35,043 nt of DNA from Alphaproteobacteria bacterium (GCA_003230015.1 QIGO01000071.1:1-35043); one strand, 5' to 3'. Counted from the first letter of the stretch, positions 7,658-16,439 are shown. Program-made: numbers and translations. Notes: generated by a model from the sequence alone, not told the origin.

Positions 7658-9247
7658 ATGACGATATCACGTAACTCCAAATACGGCGCCTGGGGCGCGG
7701 CGCTGCGAAGGTTTGTCATTGCCGCCGTCGCCGTCCTGTTCCTGAATTCAGCCCTTACTTTCGACAATCTTTGGCCGACGCCGTGGGTTGCGCCGACGCG
7801 GCTGATTTCGATTGAAGTCGTCCTTGTTGTGCTCGCCTTGGCGCTGCTTGGGCGGGAGCTGTCGAGACGGCGCGCGCTGCGCGCGGGGCTGGCGTTCGGG
7901 ATCATGGTTCTGGCCCTGGCCCGCTATGGCGAGGTCACGGCAGCCGGGCTGTTCGGACGGGAACTGGATCTCTATTGGGACCTTCGTCATGGGCCGGCGG
8001 TGCTGCTGCTGATCGCCGGCGCGGCACCGGTTTGGGTGGTCGCCGGCTTTGCCGTTGTGGCGGGTCTCGCCGGCTTCGGCCTCGTGTTGTGGCTGTTCTG
8101 GCTGGCGCTGGGGGCGGTCTCGGCGGCGCTTGCCGGGTCGCGCCATGGCCGAATTGCAGGCGGACTTTCGATGGTTCTGTTGCTGCTGCTCGGTCTCGTG
8201 GATAAGGATTTGTTCGCGCGCCCGGCTGCCGCCGCGGCGGCGCGCCAGTTGGCGCTGGTTGGCAAGAATATGACCGCCGGCACGGAGGCGCTGCCTTCCG
8301 CCCTGATACCGGGTGACTTTGGAGCGCTCGCCGGCGCCGATGTTTTTGTCCTGTTCTTTGAATCCTATGGCGCGGAAGTGTTCGAATATGGCCCCTATGA
8401 GGAGGCAACCCGGCCGGCCTACGCGCAATTGGCGGATGTGCTTGAGGGCGCCGGGTGGCAAGTCGCCTCCGGGCTTGTGGACTCACCAACATTCGGCGGT
8501 GCGTCTTGGCTCTCCCATGCCACACTGCTTGCCGGACAGTGGATCGACGGGCCGCTGCGTTACCGCGACTATCTCAGCGCGCCGCCGGAGACGCTGACCG
8601 ACCGCTTCAATGACGCCGGATATCGCACGATCGCCCTGATGCCGAATTTGCAGTCGCCTTGGCCGGAGGGCGAAAAGTTGAGGTTCGACCGCCTCTATGG
8701 GGCGGCATCGATCGGCTACAGCGGTCCATCCTTCGGACGCTGGAGAATTCCCGATCAGGCGAGCCTGGCCTGGCTGGGCAAGGCGGAGATCGACGTCGCC
8801 GACCGCGCGCCCTTGTTCGTTTTCTACCCGATGATCACCAATCATTTTCCCTATACGCCAGTGCCCCCGTATTTGCGGGATTGGTCAAAGTTCCAGCGAG
8901 CCGAGCCCTACGGTGCCGAGGACAAGCCGGCGGAGCCGGAGACCTATGTCGAGGGTTATCTGGGCGCCGTGCGTTACACTTTGGCCGTCCTGGGCGGGTT
9001 TCTATCGGGGGTGGCGCCGCGTGACGCCGTCGTCGTGGTGCTCGGCGATCATCAGCCGCCAACCGTCGTTTCGCGCCAAGGCGCGTCCAACATGGTGCCG
9101 GTGCATATCTTCTCGACCAACCCTGCCCGGTTGAGAGTGTTCGAGGCCGAAGGTTTCGCGATGGGGCTGGTGCCATCGCGCCTAGCGCTGACCATGGCCG
9201 AGCTTTCCGCCGTGCTGGTCAGAGCCTTTAGCCAGCCGGGCCGCTGA
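7658..9247 (+). CDS. Membrane-anchored sulfatase / phosphoglycerol-transferase-like enzyme
   Basis: 529-residue alkaline-phosphatase-superfamily protein. The first ~190 residues contain five or six hydrophobic segments; the extracytoplasmic catalytic domain follows. Metal-site elements visible are DVFVLFFESYG (Glu235) and GDHQPP (Asp464, His465). The segment SPTFGGASWLSH (276-287) corresponds to the nucleophile region of LtaS-like enzymes; Ser283 or Thr278 would be the nucleophile, and no Cys for formylglycine conversion is present, arguing against a true sulfatase. The ATG at 7658 is preferred to the upstream in-frame ATG at 7610, which lies within the divergent gene. It likely modifies a lipid or glycan on the periplasmic side. 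The 3' end overlaps the convergent neighbour by 20 bases. Confidence 0.82.
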   Translation: MTISRNSKYGAWGAALRRFVIAAVAVLFLNSALTFDNLWPTPWVAPTRLISIEVVLVVLALALLGRELSRRRALRAGLAFGIMVLALARYGEVTAAGLFGRELDLYWDLRHGPAVLLLIAGAAPVWVVAGFAVVAGLAGFGLVLWLFWLALGAVSAALAGSRHGRIAGGLSMVLLLLLGLVDKDLFARPAAAAAARQLALVGKNMTAGTEALPSALIPGDFGALAGADVFVLFFESYGAEVFEYGPYEEATRPAYAQLADVLEGAGWQVASGLVDSPTFGGASWLSHATLLAGQWIDGPLRYRDYLSAPPETLTDRFNDAGYRTIALMPNLQSPWPEGEKLRFDRLYGAASIGYSGPSFGRWRIPDQASLAWLGKAEIDVADRAPLFVFYPMITNHFPYTPVPPYLRDWSKFQRAEPYGAEDKPAEPETYVEGYLGAVRYTLAVLGGFLSGVAPRDAVVVVLGDHQPPTVVSRQGASNMVPVHIFSTNPARLRVFEAEGFAMGLVPSRLALTMAELSAVLVRAFSQPGR

Positions 9248-10067
9248 CAGCGCTATCCTGGCGCAGGAGCCAGGCCACGTCCTGGGCAAATGATGCGAAC
9301 AGAGCGGCCAAGCCAAAAGCCGCGGCGGCGGTGGCAACCGCGGCAGAGGTGACCGGCGCCAAGGCGGCAATGAGCACGAGGATCTGGAGGACGCATACCG
9401 CACGCGCCCGGAAACTAGGCGGCGGCGCGCGGCGTAACTTCGACCAAATCAAGCCGGCCGCCAACAGGATGTAGCGAAACAGACCCGATGCGACGACCCA
9501 AATGCCAACCTTGCCGGTATCGAAGACCAGTATGCCGAGGATCAATATGAAGAGGGCGTCGAGTTCTTGGTCGAAAAGCCCGCCTAAAGGCGAAACGGTG
9601 TTGAGCTTGCGCGCGACCCACCCGTCCAACCCGTCGAGCAACAAAACAAAAGCCGCAACAGCCGTCATCAACCAGAGATATTGCGGCAAAAGCGGGCCAT
9701 AACCCACAAACCCGGCGAGAAGACAGGTCAGCAGAGCGCGAAATAAGGTGACGCGGTTCGCCGCCCCGAACTGATGGTGGGGGGCGTGCAGCTTGAATGC
9801 CGCCGTGACCAGCAGGGCGATCAGCGCGTATAATGTCATCGTCCTGGCGAAATGGCCGGGCTCCAGGGCGAGGATTTGCGACAGCGCATGAAGCGATACC
9901 GCCAGTATAATGCCCCCGGCCAAGGCATTGGCGGCAAAACCAATGAACAAGCCGCGGGTGGAGCGCGCGGATGGCGAGCGATCACTCAAGAGCGTCTGTA
10001 GTTCAGTCAAAGCGTTTCGATTTCCCAAGCCAAATGCGGCAGTCCCGGCTGGAACGAGCACCGCCAC
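9228..10067 (-). CDS. CDP-alcohol phosphatidyltransferase family protein
   Basis: 279-residue integral membrane enzyme. The full CDP-OH-P signature is present: Asp145, Asp148-Gly149, Ala152-Arg153, Gly162, Asp166, Asp170, with the spacing of the family. GAANRVTLFRALL before it marks the usual start of the catalytic domain. About 95 residues with two extra hydrophobic segments precede this domain and are an unusual extension. The GTG start has AGG about nine bases upstream. It transfers a phosphoalcohol from a CDP-activated donor or uses CDP-diacylglycerol; which one is not evident. Its neighbours (sulfatase-like, GT4 and methyltransferases) suggest synthesis of an unusual polar lipid. Confidence 0.87.
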   Translation of the reverse strand: MAVLVPAGTAAFGLGNRNALTELQTLLSDRSPSARSTRGLFIGFAANALAGGIILAVSLHALSQILALEPGHFARTMTLYALIALLVTAAFKLHAPHHQFGAANRVTLFRALLTCLLAGFVGYGPLLPQYLWLMTAVAAFVLLLDGLDGWVARKLNTVSPLGGLFDQELDALFILILGILVFDTGKVGIWVVASGLFRYILLAAGLIWSKLRRAPPPSFRARAVCVLQILVLIAALAPVTSAAVATAAAAFGLAALFASFAQDVAWLLRQDSAVSGPAG

Positions 10068-10101
10068 ATCTTTAACCTGTAATTATGCCGTCACTGTGGC
10101 C

Positions 10102-10130
10102 GTTAGCAAGGGGTGCGCGGATGCTGTCAA
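10102..10130 (-). promoter_or_regulatory. Possible promoter for the CDP-alcohol phosphatidyltransferase gene
   Basis: On the minus strand a perfect TTGACA (10125-10130) is followed after 17 bases by GCTAAC (10102-10107), about 35 bases before the GTG start. The -10 match is poor (3 of 6), so this is a weak call made from spacing and the consensus -35. The 118-base divergent region to the glycosyltransferase gene otherwise shows nothing clear. Confidence 0.3.
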
Positions 10131-10185
10131 GTGGCACCAATTATGCCCAATCGATATTGGCAGACCGACGGGGCAAGGGCGGCTG

Positions 10186-11244
10186 ATGCCGAATGCGAAA
10201 GTCTGGTTTGTTGTTGCCGGCGATCTGGATAGACCAACCGGCGGCAACATCTACGACCGGCGCATTGTCGAGGCGTTGCGCGGCCAAGGCTGGGATGTCG
10301 AGGTCATGTCACTCACGGGGCGATTCCCCAACGCCGGTGCCGCGGCCGTAAGCCATGGGGAACGGATGTTCGAAAGCCTGCCCGACGGCAGCATCCTGGT
10401 GATCGACGGGCTGGTATTGGCCGATATGTGGGAAATCGTGCTGCGCCAGCGCGACCGCATGCGAATGCTGGCGATTATCCATTACGCATTGGCTCAGGTG
10501 CGGGGGTTGCCACGCCGCCTAAAACATCGGCTGTGCGCCCAAGAGCAGGCCGGGCGGGAGGCCATGGATCGTATTGTCGTCACCAGCCACCATATGGCGC
10601 GGGTTCTCGAAGATGACGGCGTGCCTGCCGGGTGTATCGGTATTGTCGAACCTGGCGTCGATGGGGCGCCGATGAGCCGGGGATCCGGCGCGGCGGCCGC
10701 GACTTTGCTGTGTGTCGCAAATGTTACCGAGCACAAAGGCGCGCTCATTCTGATCCGCGCCCTGGCACTGCTAGAAAGCATGGCGTGGCGGCTGATATGG
10801 GTTGGCAGCCTGACACACGAGCCGGCGACCGTGCTGGCGTTGAGGCGCGAGATCGCCGATCTGGGGTTGGCGGCACGCGTCGAACTGGTGGACGAAATCC
10901 CCCATGAGAGGCTCGGTGCGATCTACGAAAGCGCGGATGTGTTCGTTTTGGCCTCTTTTCACGAAGCCTATGGCATGGCCGTGAGCGAGGCGCTGGTGCG
11001 CGGCCTGCCAATCGTCAGCACCAGGGCAGGGGCGATCCCAGAATTGGTCCCGGCGACGGCCGGGCTGCTGGTGCCGGCCGGCGACGTCGCGGCGTTCGCG
11101 GACGCCATGGGGCGCGTCATCGCCGACCGGGCGCTGCGCTCGCGGCTGGCGGCCGGGGCATGCCGGGCGGGGCAGGGTCTGCGGGATTGGGGCGCGGCCG
11201 GCATGCAGTTCGCGGCCGAAATCCGGCGGGTTGACGTGCCGTGA
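10186..11244 (+). CDS. GT4-family glycosyltransferase
   Basis: 352-residue GT-B fold glycosyltransferase. The N-terminal donor/acceptor half begins VWFVVAGDLDRPTGGNIYDRR, with the glycine-rich TGG loop. The C-terminal half contains ASFHEAYGMAVSEALVRG, whose EX7E pair (Glu260, Glu268) is the GT4 nucleotide-sugar motif, followed by PIVSTRAGAIPELV. The ATG at 10186 is chosen because homology starts there; the frame stays open upstream into the divergent gene. It overlaps the following methyltransferase by four bases, which couples the two. Acceptor and sugar are unknown. Confidence 0.87.
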   Translation: MPNAKVWFVVAGDLDRPTGGNIYDRRIVEALRGQGWDVEVMSLTGRFPNAGAAAVSHGERMFESLPDGSILVIDGLVLADMWEIVLRQRDRMRMLAIIHYALAQVRGLPRRLKHRLCAQEQAGREAMDRIVVTSHHMARVLEDDGVPAGCIGIVEPGVDGAPMSRGSGAAAATLLCVANVTEHKGALILIRALALLESMAWRLIWVGSLTHEPATVLALRREIADLGLAARVELVDEIPHERLGAIYESADVFVLASFHEAYGMAVSEALVRGLPIVSTRAGAIPELVPATAGLLVPAGDVAAFADAMGRVIADRALRSRLAAGACRAGQGLRDWGAAGMQFAAEIRRVDVP

Positions 11245-12080
11245 CGGACGCTCTGTTGCCATGGCTGGCCCTGCGGTACCGGTTCGACGAGGCGGCCCGC
11301 AGCGATCTTGTCACCCAACGGGTCGCCGAGCTGTGCCGAAAGAGAGCGCCCTTGCGGGTGCTGGATCTGGGTGCCGGAACAGGTGCCAATTTTCGCTATC
11401 TGGCGCCGCGACTGGGGTGCGATCAGACGTGGCTGCTGGTGGACCAGTCCGGCGATCTGCTGGCTCAGGCAAAAAAAGAAATAGGCGATATGGCGGTGGG
11501 CACCGCCCATGATTGGACGGTGCGGACAAAAATCCTCGACATGGCCGAGGGCATCGCGCGCCTCGATTTCGGCGCTTTCGATCTGGTCACGGCCAGTGCC
11601 CTGACCGATCTTGTCTCGCTGCGTTGGTTCCAGCGGCTGATTGACGCTTGTTGGGAAGCGCGGGTGCTTGTCGCCGTGGCCTTGACCTATAACGGCCGGA
11701 AGATTTGGGACCCGCCGGAACCGGACGATGCGCTCGTGCTTGACTGGTTCAATCAGCACCAGCGTACCGACAAAGGTTTCGGCCCGGCGATGGGGCCAGA
11801 GGCCACCGATCTGATGATCGAGGCCGCCCATAACGCCGGCTACGCGACGTTGCGGGAGCGCAGCGACTGGCAAATTGGGCCAAACGAGACAGCGATGCAT
11901 GAGGCCATGATGCGATGGGTCACCTTGGCGACGGAGGAATTCATGCCGAAGGAAACCGAGCGCATAAAGACCTGGGCAGCAAAGCGGCGACGAATCGCAG
12001 GCGCCGGGGCTTGTTCGCTGACGGTGGGGCATTGCGATATTCTGGCGTATCCGCCGAACGGCGACAGCGAGAGAGCTTAA
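11241..12080 (+). CDS. Class I SAM-dependent methyltransferase
   Basis: 279-residue enzyme with a GTG start overlapping the glycosyltransferase stop (GTGA). Motif I is PLRVLDLGAGTGANFRYLA (residues 38-56); the acidic ribose-binding position is seen in WLLVDQSGDLL, and DLVTASALTDLVS is the post-motif region. The translational coupling with the GT4 gene suggests that it methylates the glycosylated product or its precursor. The C-terminal 40 residues are basic (TWAAKRRRIAG). The gene ends four bases into the convergent methyltransferase gene. Confidence 0.84.
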   Translation: MTDALLPWLALRYRFDEAARSDLVTQRVAELCRKRAPLRVLDLGAGTGANFRYLAPRLGCDQTWLLVDQSGDLLAQAKKEIGDMAVGTAHDWTVRTKILDMAEGIARLDFGAFDLVTASALTDLVSLRWFQRLIDACWEARVLVAVALTYNGRKIWDPPEPDDALVLDWFNQHQRTDKGFGPAMGPEATDLMIEAAHNAGYATLRERSDWQIGPNETAMHEAMMRWVTLATEEFMPKETERIKTWAAKRRRIAGAGACSLTVGHCDILAYPPNGDSERA

Positions 12081-12826
12081 GCGCGTTTGAACGTTATCGC
12101 GAAGGCGCCTCTGGTAACCGGCAGCGGGATCAAGCTGACGACCGCCGCCAAGGCCCGCAACAGGCGGGGCGGGCCGGCAACCTCAACCCGCTTGACCGCA
12201 AAGGGCAGCGGGTCGACACGGGTCGCGGTGAGACCGACCCGGCGGGCCAAGGATTTGAGATCGCGCACGGCATATGATCTGTCCGAGTCGAAAATCACCG
12301 GCTGACGCCCGGTGACCAAGCGCTTCCACAGAAATGCGAGGTTGGCCTTGTGGGGCATGATGACGAGGATGCGTCCGCCGCTCGCCAACAGCGAGCTGGC
12401 GCGGCGCAGGGCCAGGTCCGGCTCGAGTATGTGTTCGAGCGTGCCAATGAGCAGAATTACATCGAAATGGCCGAGCCGGTCCGGCTCGAGGTCCGTCGCC
12501 TGGCCATGCACAAAAGCCAAATTATCGGTACCGGCGCGCTGCGCGTTGGTTCGGGCGCGGGCCACCATTGCCGACGAGATGTCGGCGCCAACGCCGCGCC
12601 GAATGGCCGGCGCGAGGCACAGCAGATGCTGGCCGGTGCCGCAGCCGATATCGAGCACGCGCGGCCGGCCATAAGTCTCGCAAAGCTTGAGCAGCAAATC
12701 GATCTGGGCCTGAAAATCCGGCGCAAGAGGCGTTCCAGGCGCGATGAAGGAATCATACTCCAGCGCTAGGCGATCGAATGTTTCTATGATCTGCGCCGCG
12801 CTGCCGCGCGGAATATCTTTGGCCAT
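12077..12826 (-). CDS. Class I SAM-dependent methyltransferase (Methyltransf_11/UbiG-like)
   Basis: 249-residue enzyme. Motif I is RVLDIGCGTGQHLL (residues 56-69), the acidic residue of motif II is in GVGADISSAMV, and FDVILLIGTLEHI is the typical post-motif. The C-terminal part (residues about 150-249) is hydrophobic with SLARRVGLTATRV, as in many lipid or quinone methyltransferases. The ATG at 12826 is chosen; a TTG at 12883 would add 19 residues that look non-conserved. It is the third methyltransferase in 6 kb, none closely alike, so they probably act on different positions or substrates. Confidence 0.83.
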   Translation of the reverse strand: MAKDIPRGSAAQIIETFDRLALEYDSFIAPGTPLAPDFQAQIDLLLKLCETYGRPRVLDIGCGTGQHLLCLAPAIRRGVGADISSAMVARARTNAQRAGTDNLAFVHGQATDLEPDRLGHFDVILLIGTLEHILEPDLALRRASSLLASGGRILVIMPHKANLAFLWKRLVTGRQPVIFDSDRSYAVRDLKSLARRVGLTATRVDPLPFAVKRVEVAGPPRLLRALAAVVSLIPLPVTRGAFAITFKRA

Positions 12827-12958
12827 GTTCGCCCAATTCGCGGCTCGAACGCCGGTGCCACAGCGAACGGCGTTGTTACACAAACCAGACTGACTGGAAA
12901 GCGCGTTGGCGGAACCGACGCCGGGCGGCCTGACCCAAATCGGCGAAGCTGCCGGCCG

Positions 12959-14725
12959 CTAGAAGCCCCAAACCAGGGCAATCAGCGGTACCGCGGTGAC
13001 GACAATCAGCGCATCCAACGGCAAACCCATGCGCCAATAGTCGCCGAAGCGGTAGCCGCCGGGGCCCATGACCACGACATTATTCTGGTGGCCGATGGGG
13101 GTGAGAAAAGCGCAAGAGGCGCCAATGGCCACGGCCATGAGAAAGGGATCGACGCTGGTGCCTAATCTGGTGGCGATGCTGGCGCCGATGGGTGCCATGA
13201 CGATGGCCGTGGCGGCGTTGTTGATGATGTCGGTAAGGGCCATGGTGACGACAAGCAACAAAGCCAACACCATGATCGGCGGCACCTGGGATGCCACATC
13301 GACGATGCCATTGGCGATCAACTCGGTGGCGCCGGTCTCCTGCAATGCCTGGCCGAGGGGAATCATCGCCCCCAACAGGACAATCACCGGCATGTCGACG
13401 CTTTCATAAACCTGGCTGGCGCCAATGCGGTTGAGCAGGACAAGAGCGACGACCGCAGCGACAAAGGCGACATGGGCGGGCAGCCAACCAAGGGACGTGA
13501 CAACCACGCTGAGGCCAAAAACCGCCAGCGGTACCAGCACACGGCCGGGCCGGCGGGCGCCGAGGCCACGGCTGGCCAGGGGCAGGCAGCCAAGCCGGTT
13601 GACGATTTCGGGCAGATCCTCGATGGCGCCCTGCAGCAGCAGGACATCGCCAGCGCGAAGATGAGTGGAGCCGATGCGCTGAACAATAGCACCGCCCTGG
13701 CGCGCCAGAGCTACCAGGGAAACACCGAAACGCCGGCGCAAACGCAGATAATCAGGTGTCAGACCCTCGACGCGGGCCCCCGGCGGCACAACCGCCTCGA
13801 TCAAACCGACCTTGTCGGAACGCAGCATGGCCTCGGAAAGGTCAGAATCCGACAATGTCTCCAGGCCGGCCTCGGTATGCAATGTTTCAAGCACCGTGGC
13901 ATCGGCGCGCACCAATATTATGTCGCCCTCACGCAATGTCATGCGACGGAGGTCGGCGACGTGGCGTTGGTTGTCGCGGATCAAACCAACGACGAGGAGT
14001 TCACCCCCGGCCATTTGTTCGAGGTCGGACATGGGGTAACCGACGAGCTTGGAACCGGCGGTAACTTTGGCCTCGGCGATGTAGTCGCGGATCTCGAACA
14101 AATCCTCGGCCGATTTGCGGCCATCGCGATCTTGGGGGACCAGGCGCCAGCCTATCAGGGTGACAAACAGAACCCCGACGACGGCCACGGGTAGTCCAAC
14201 CATGGCAAAATCAAACATGCGAAAAGGCTCGTCGCTGACAGTGCTGCGGAAGCTGGCAATGATGATGTTGGGCGGCGTGCCGATGAGGGTGGTGAGGCCG
14301 CCAAGAATGGACGCAAAGGAGATCGGCATGAGTAAGCGCGACGGGCGTTTGGCGACGCGCATGGCGATAGGCATGACCAGGGCCAGGGCGCCGATGTTGT
14401 TCATGAACGCCGACAGGACGGCGGCGAGACCGCTGAGAGCGCCGATCTGTGCAAACTCCGTGCGTGCGCGCGCGGCGATCACGGCCGCCAGCCGATCGAT
14501 CAGCCCGGACATCTGCAAAGCGCGGCTGATAACCAACACGGCGGCAACGGTGATCACCGCGGGATTGCCAAAGCCCATAAAAGCCGACTGGGTGGAGACC
14601 ACGCCGACGATCACGCCAACAACCAATGCCAGCAGCGCCACCATGTCGTAGCGCAGTTTGCCCCACAGGAACATGGCCATAGTGGCGGCCAAAATGAGAA
14701 ATATCAGGAGCTGGTCCTGGGTCAT
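12959..14725 (-). CDS. SLC13/DASS-type permease with two RCK_C (TrkA-C) domains
   Basis: 588-residue transporter. The membrane domain comes in two halves. The first (residues 1-195) has AFMNNIGALALVMP and LIGTPPNIII; the second (about 395-588) has INNAATAIVMAP and LTPIGHQNNVVV. These paired NN and TPPN/GHQNN motifs are the sodium/substrate clamshell of the SLC13 group. Between them, about residues 210-385, lie two TrkA-C/RCK_C regulatory domains (KLVGYPMSDLEQM and LRLRRRFGVSLVALAR). Members import dicarboxylates, sulfate or similar anions; the substrate here is not determined. It is divergent from the first ABC importer operon. Confidence 0.9.
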   Translation of the reverse strand: MTQDQLLIFLILAATMAMFLWGKLRYDMVALLALVVGVIVGVVSTQSAFMGFGNPAVITVAAVLVISRALQMSGLIDRLAAVIAARARTEFAQIGALSGLAAVLSAFMNNIGALALVMPIAMRVAKRPSRLLMPISFASILGGLTTLIGTPPNIIIASFRSTVSDEPFRMFDFAMVGLPVAVVGVLFVTLIGWRLVPQDRDGRKSAEDLFEIRDYIAEAKVTAGSKLVGYPMSDLEQMAGGELLVVGLIRDNQRHVADLRRMTLREGDIILVRADATVLETLHTEAGLETLSDSDLSEAMLRSDKVGLIEAVVPPGARVEGLTPDYLRLRRRFGVSLVALARQGGAIVQRIGSTHLRAGDVLLLQGAIEDLPEIVNRLGCLPLASRGLGARRPGRVLVPLAVFGLSVVVTSLGWLPAHVAFVAAVVALVLLNRIGASQVYESVDMPVIVLLGAMIPLGQALQETGATELIANGIVDVASQVPPIMVLALLLVVTMALTDIINNAATAIVMAPIGASIATRLGTSVDPFLMAVAIGASCAFLTPIGHQNNVVVMGPGGYRFGDYWRMGLPLDALIVVTAVPLIALVWGF

Positions 14726-14792
14726 GGGCCGCTTGGCTCCCTTGCTGCCTGGCTCGTCACCAATTCACCCTGTGCGACTTCGCATAATTCGT

Positions 14793-14811
14793 GGAATGCA
14801 TATTTCATTCC
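14793..14811. promoter_or_regulatory. 19-bp palindrome upstream of ABC operon 1
   Basis: GGAATG (14793-14798) and CATTCC (14806-14811) form a perfect inverted repeat with a 7-base AT-rich spacer in the divergent region between the SLC13 gene and ABC operon 1. Three bases downstream is TTGTCA (14814-14819), a 5/6 match to a -35 hexamer, with TACTCT 18 bases later. The placement suggests a regulator site upstream of a promoter for the importer; no regulator gene is next to it. Confidence 0.4.
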
Positions 14812-14916
14812 GCTTGTCACTTGAAACAAAATAGTCGTACTCTCCTAACATGGCGTCGCAAAATTCTTCGCCGGGGATGCGGGTGATGCCACCCGATTGT
14901 CAAGTGGCCGCGCCAG

Positions 14917-14931
14917 GGTCGCGTCGCGACC
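14917..14931. promoter_or_regulatory. 15-bp perfect palindrome in the leader of ABC operon 1
   Basis: GGTCGCG and CGCGACC flank a single T (14924). It lies 69 bases before the ATG of the binding protein, within the probable leader or core promoter. Perfect palindromes with a one-base centre are typical of repressor operators, but GC-rich sequence makes chance matches more likely, and the same bases could form an RNA hairpin only with loss of the central pairs. Confidence 0.35.
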
Positions 14932-14999
14932 GCGAGTGAGGTGTACCTGCCCGGACCCCGCCCAACAATCAAATGCGACCTTAAGTAGGAGGAACGACA

Positions 15000-16397
15000 A
15001 TGCAACGATTTACCGCAACAGCTAAATCCGCGTTGATCGCCGCAACCGGTTTGGCAGCCCTCACCAGCATTGGTGCCCTCTCGGCGCCGGCGTTCGCCGA
15101 GGTCGTGGAAAACGTAGAGTTGGTGACCTATACGCTATGGGCGCGGCAAGACATTTCCGGGCCCCTGCGGGCCGGCAACGTCGTCAAAGCGGCAGGGCTA
15201 CTCAATGAAGCCCTCGCAGAGGAAGGTTCTAATCGACGCGTGCAAGTCGTGGTGCAGGAGAGCCCGGCGGCGGGGTTTGACGACGACGCGCTGCAACTCT
15301 TGCGGGTGTTCGGTATCGGCGAAGGGCCGGACCTCTTCATCCAATCCCATACGTGGATCTGTGCGTTCGAAAAAGAAGGCTTCGTGGCCAATCTCGAGGA
15401 CCTCATACAAGCGAATGATTGGGCGTTCGGGACAATTTTCCCGACCCTTTGGGAATCGACCAAGTGCGGGGGCGACCGCTACGCCATACCCCAGGACGCC
15501 GAGGCCCGGATGTTCTTCTATAACAAGAAATTGATGCGCGAGGCCGGTATTTCCGAGGAAGATATCGAGAGCCTGCCGGCACGCGTGCTCGCCGGCGAGG
15601 TGACACTGGACGGCTTGTCCGACATCGCCAAGCAGGTCGTCGACAATACCAGTGCTGAATATGGAATCCTGCACCGGCCGTCGGTGGGTCCGGATTACAT
15701 CATGGTCTTCAATTCCTACGGCAACAGCTTCAGCGATCCGGAAACCGGCAGCCTCTTGCTTGAACCGGAAAAGCTGGAAGCCGCCTTCGGCTGGTTCGAA
15801 CGCAACGTGCAAATCGGCGTGACGCCGGCGAATAATACGGCGATGGAGTGGGGCGATATTCGAGAGGCCTTCTACACCCGGGACAACGCGGCGTTCTGGA
15901 TGTACGGCATTTGGGACCTGGCCAGTCAAGCTTTCCCGATTTACGGCTTGCCGAAGGAGGAGGAAGCGTTCTTCAAGGATTGGGGCTGGACGGCGGTACC
16001 ACCGGTGGTCGCGGGCGGCACGGCGAGCAGCCTGACACACCCGATCGTCTACGCGATGAGCTCGGAAGTGCAGGATAAGGACCTGGCGATCCGGCTGCTT
16101 GGGTTCGCGTCCGACGCCGATCTCAACACCGATCACGCGGTTACGACGGCCCACCTCGCCATCAGGTCGGAGCAGCTTGACGATCCTCGTTATCAGGCCG
16201 CATGGCCGGTGGCCCGGGCGACGGAACTTCTCGATATCACACAGTATCTTCCCAACAACGCTGGCTTCGCGGATCTCAACCGGGTCATTTACACCGCTTT
16301 GCAGGGCGTGGAAACTGGCAGCCTCAGTGCCGCGGAGGCCGCACAGTTTGTCGTTGACGAGGCCGAAGTTCAACTCGACGATGTGATCGTGCGTTAG
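15000..16397 (+). CDS. ABC transporter extracellular solute-binding protein (CUT1 family), operon 1
   Basis: 465-residue binding protein. A signal peptide with cleavage after APAFA (residue 33) sends it to the periplasm. The strong ribosome site AGGAGG lies eight bases upstream of the ATG. The region GIGEGPDLFIQSHTW and KEGFVANLEDLIQ is characteristic of family 1 solute-binding proteins for sugars and glycerol phosphates. It feeds the two permeases and ATPase downstream. The presence of a glycerophosphodiester phosphodiesterase at the end of the operon points to a glycerol-phosphate or glycerophosphodiester ligand, but this is inference. Confidence 0.9.
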   Translation: MQRFTATAKSALIAATGLAALTSIGALSAPAFAEVVENVELVTYTLWARQDISGPLRAGNVVKAAGLLNEALAEEGSNRRVQVVVQESPAAGFDDDALQLLRVFGIGEGPDLFIQSHTWICAFEKEGFVANLEDLIQANDWAFGTIFPTLWESTKCGGDRYAIPQDAEARMFFYNKKLMREAGISEEDIESLPARVLAGEVTLDGLSDIAKQVVDNTSAEYGILHRPSVGPDYIMVFNSYGNSFSDPETGSLLLEPEKLEAAFGWFERNVQIGVTPANNTAMEWGDIREAFYTRDNAAFWMYGIWDLASQAFPIYGLPKEEEAFFKDWGWTAVPPVVAGGTASSLTHPIVYAMSSEVQDKDLAIRLLGFASDADLNTDHAVTTAHLAIRSEQLDDPRYQAAWPVARATELLDITQYLPNNAGFADLNRVIYTALQGVETGSLSAAEAAQFVVDEAEVQLDDVIVR

Positions 16398-16406
16398 ACG
16401 GTCTCG

Positions 16407-16439
16407 AACAGGGCGCCTAAAGTTCGCGGGCGCCCTGTT
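16407..16439 (+). terminator. Intra-operon hairpin after the binding-protein gene
   Basis: AACAGGGCGCC (16407-16417) pairs perfectly with GGCGCCCTGTT (16429-16439), leaving an 11-base loop, and is followed by only one further T. It starts nine bases after the stop. Hairpins here commonly stop part of the transcripts or protect the upstream RNA, giving more binding protein than permease. The lack of a T-run makes full termination unlikely. Confidence 0.6.

Noticed and set aside
12827-12883. TTG start for the minus-strand methyltransferase
   Set aside because: The 19 extra residues look non-conserved and no ribosome site supports the TTG; ATG 12826 is preferred.
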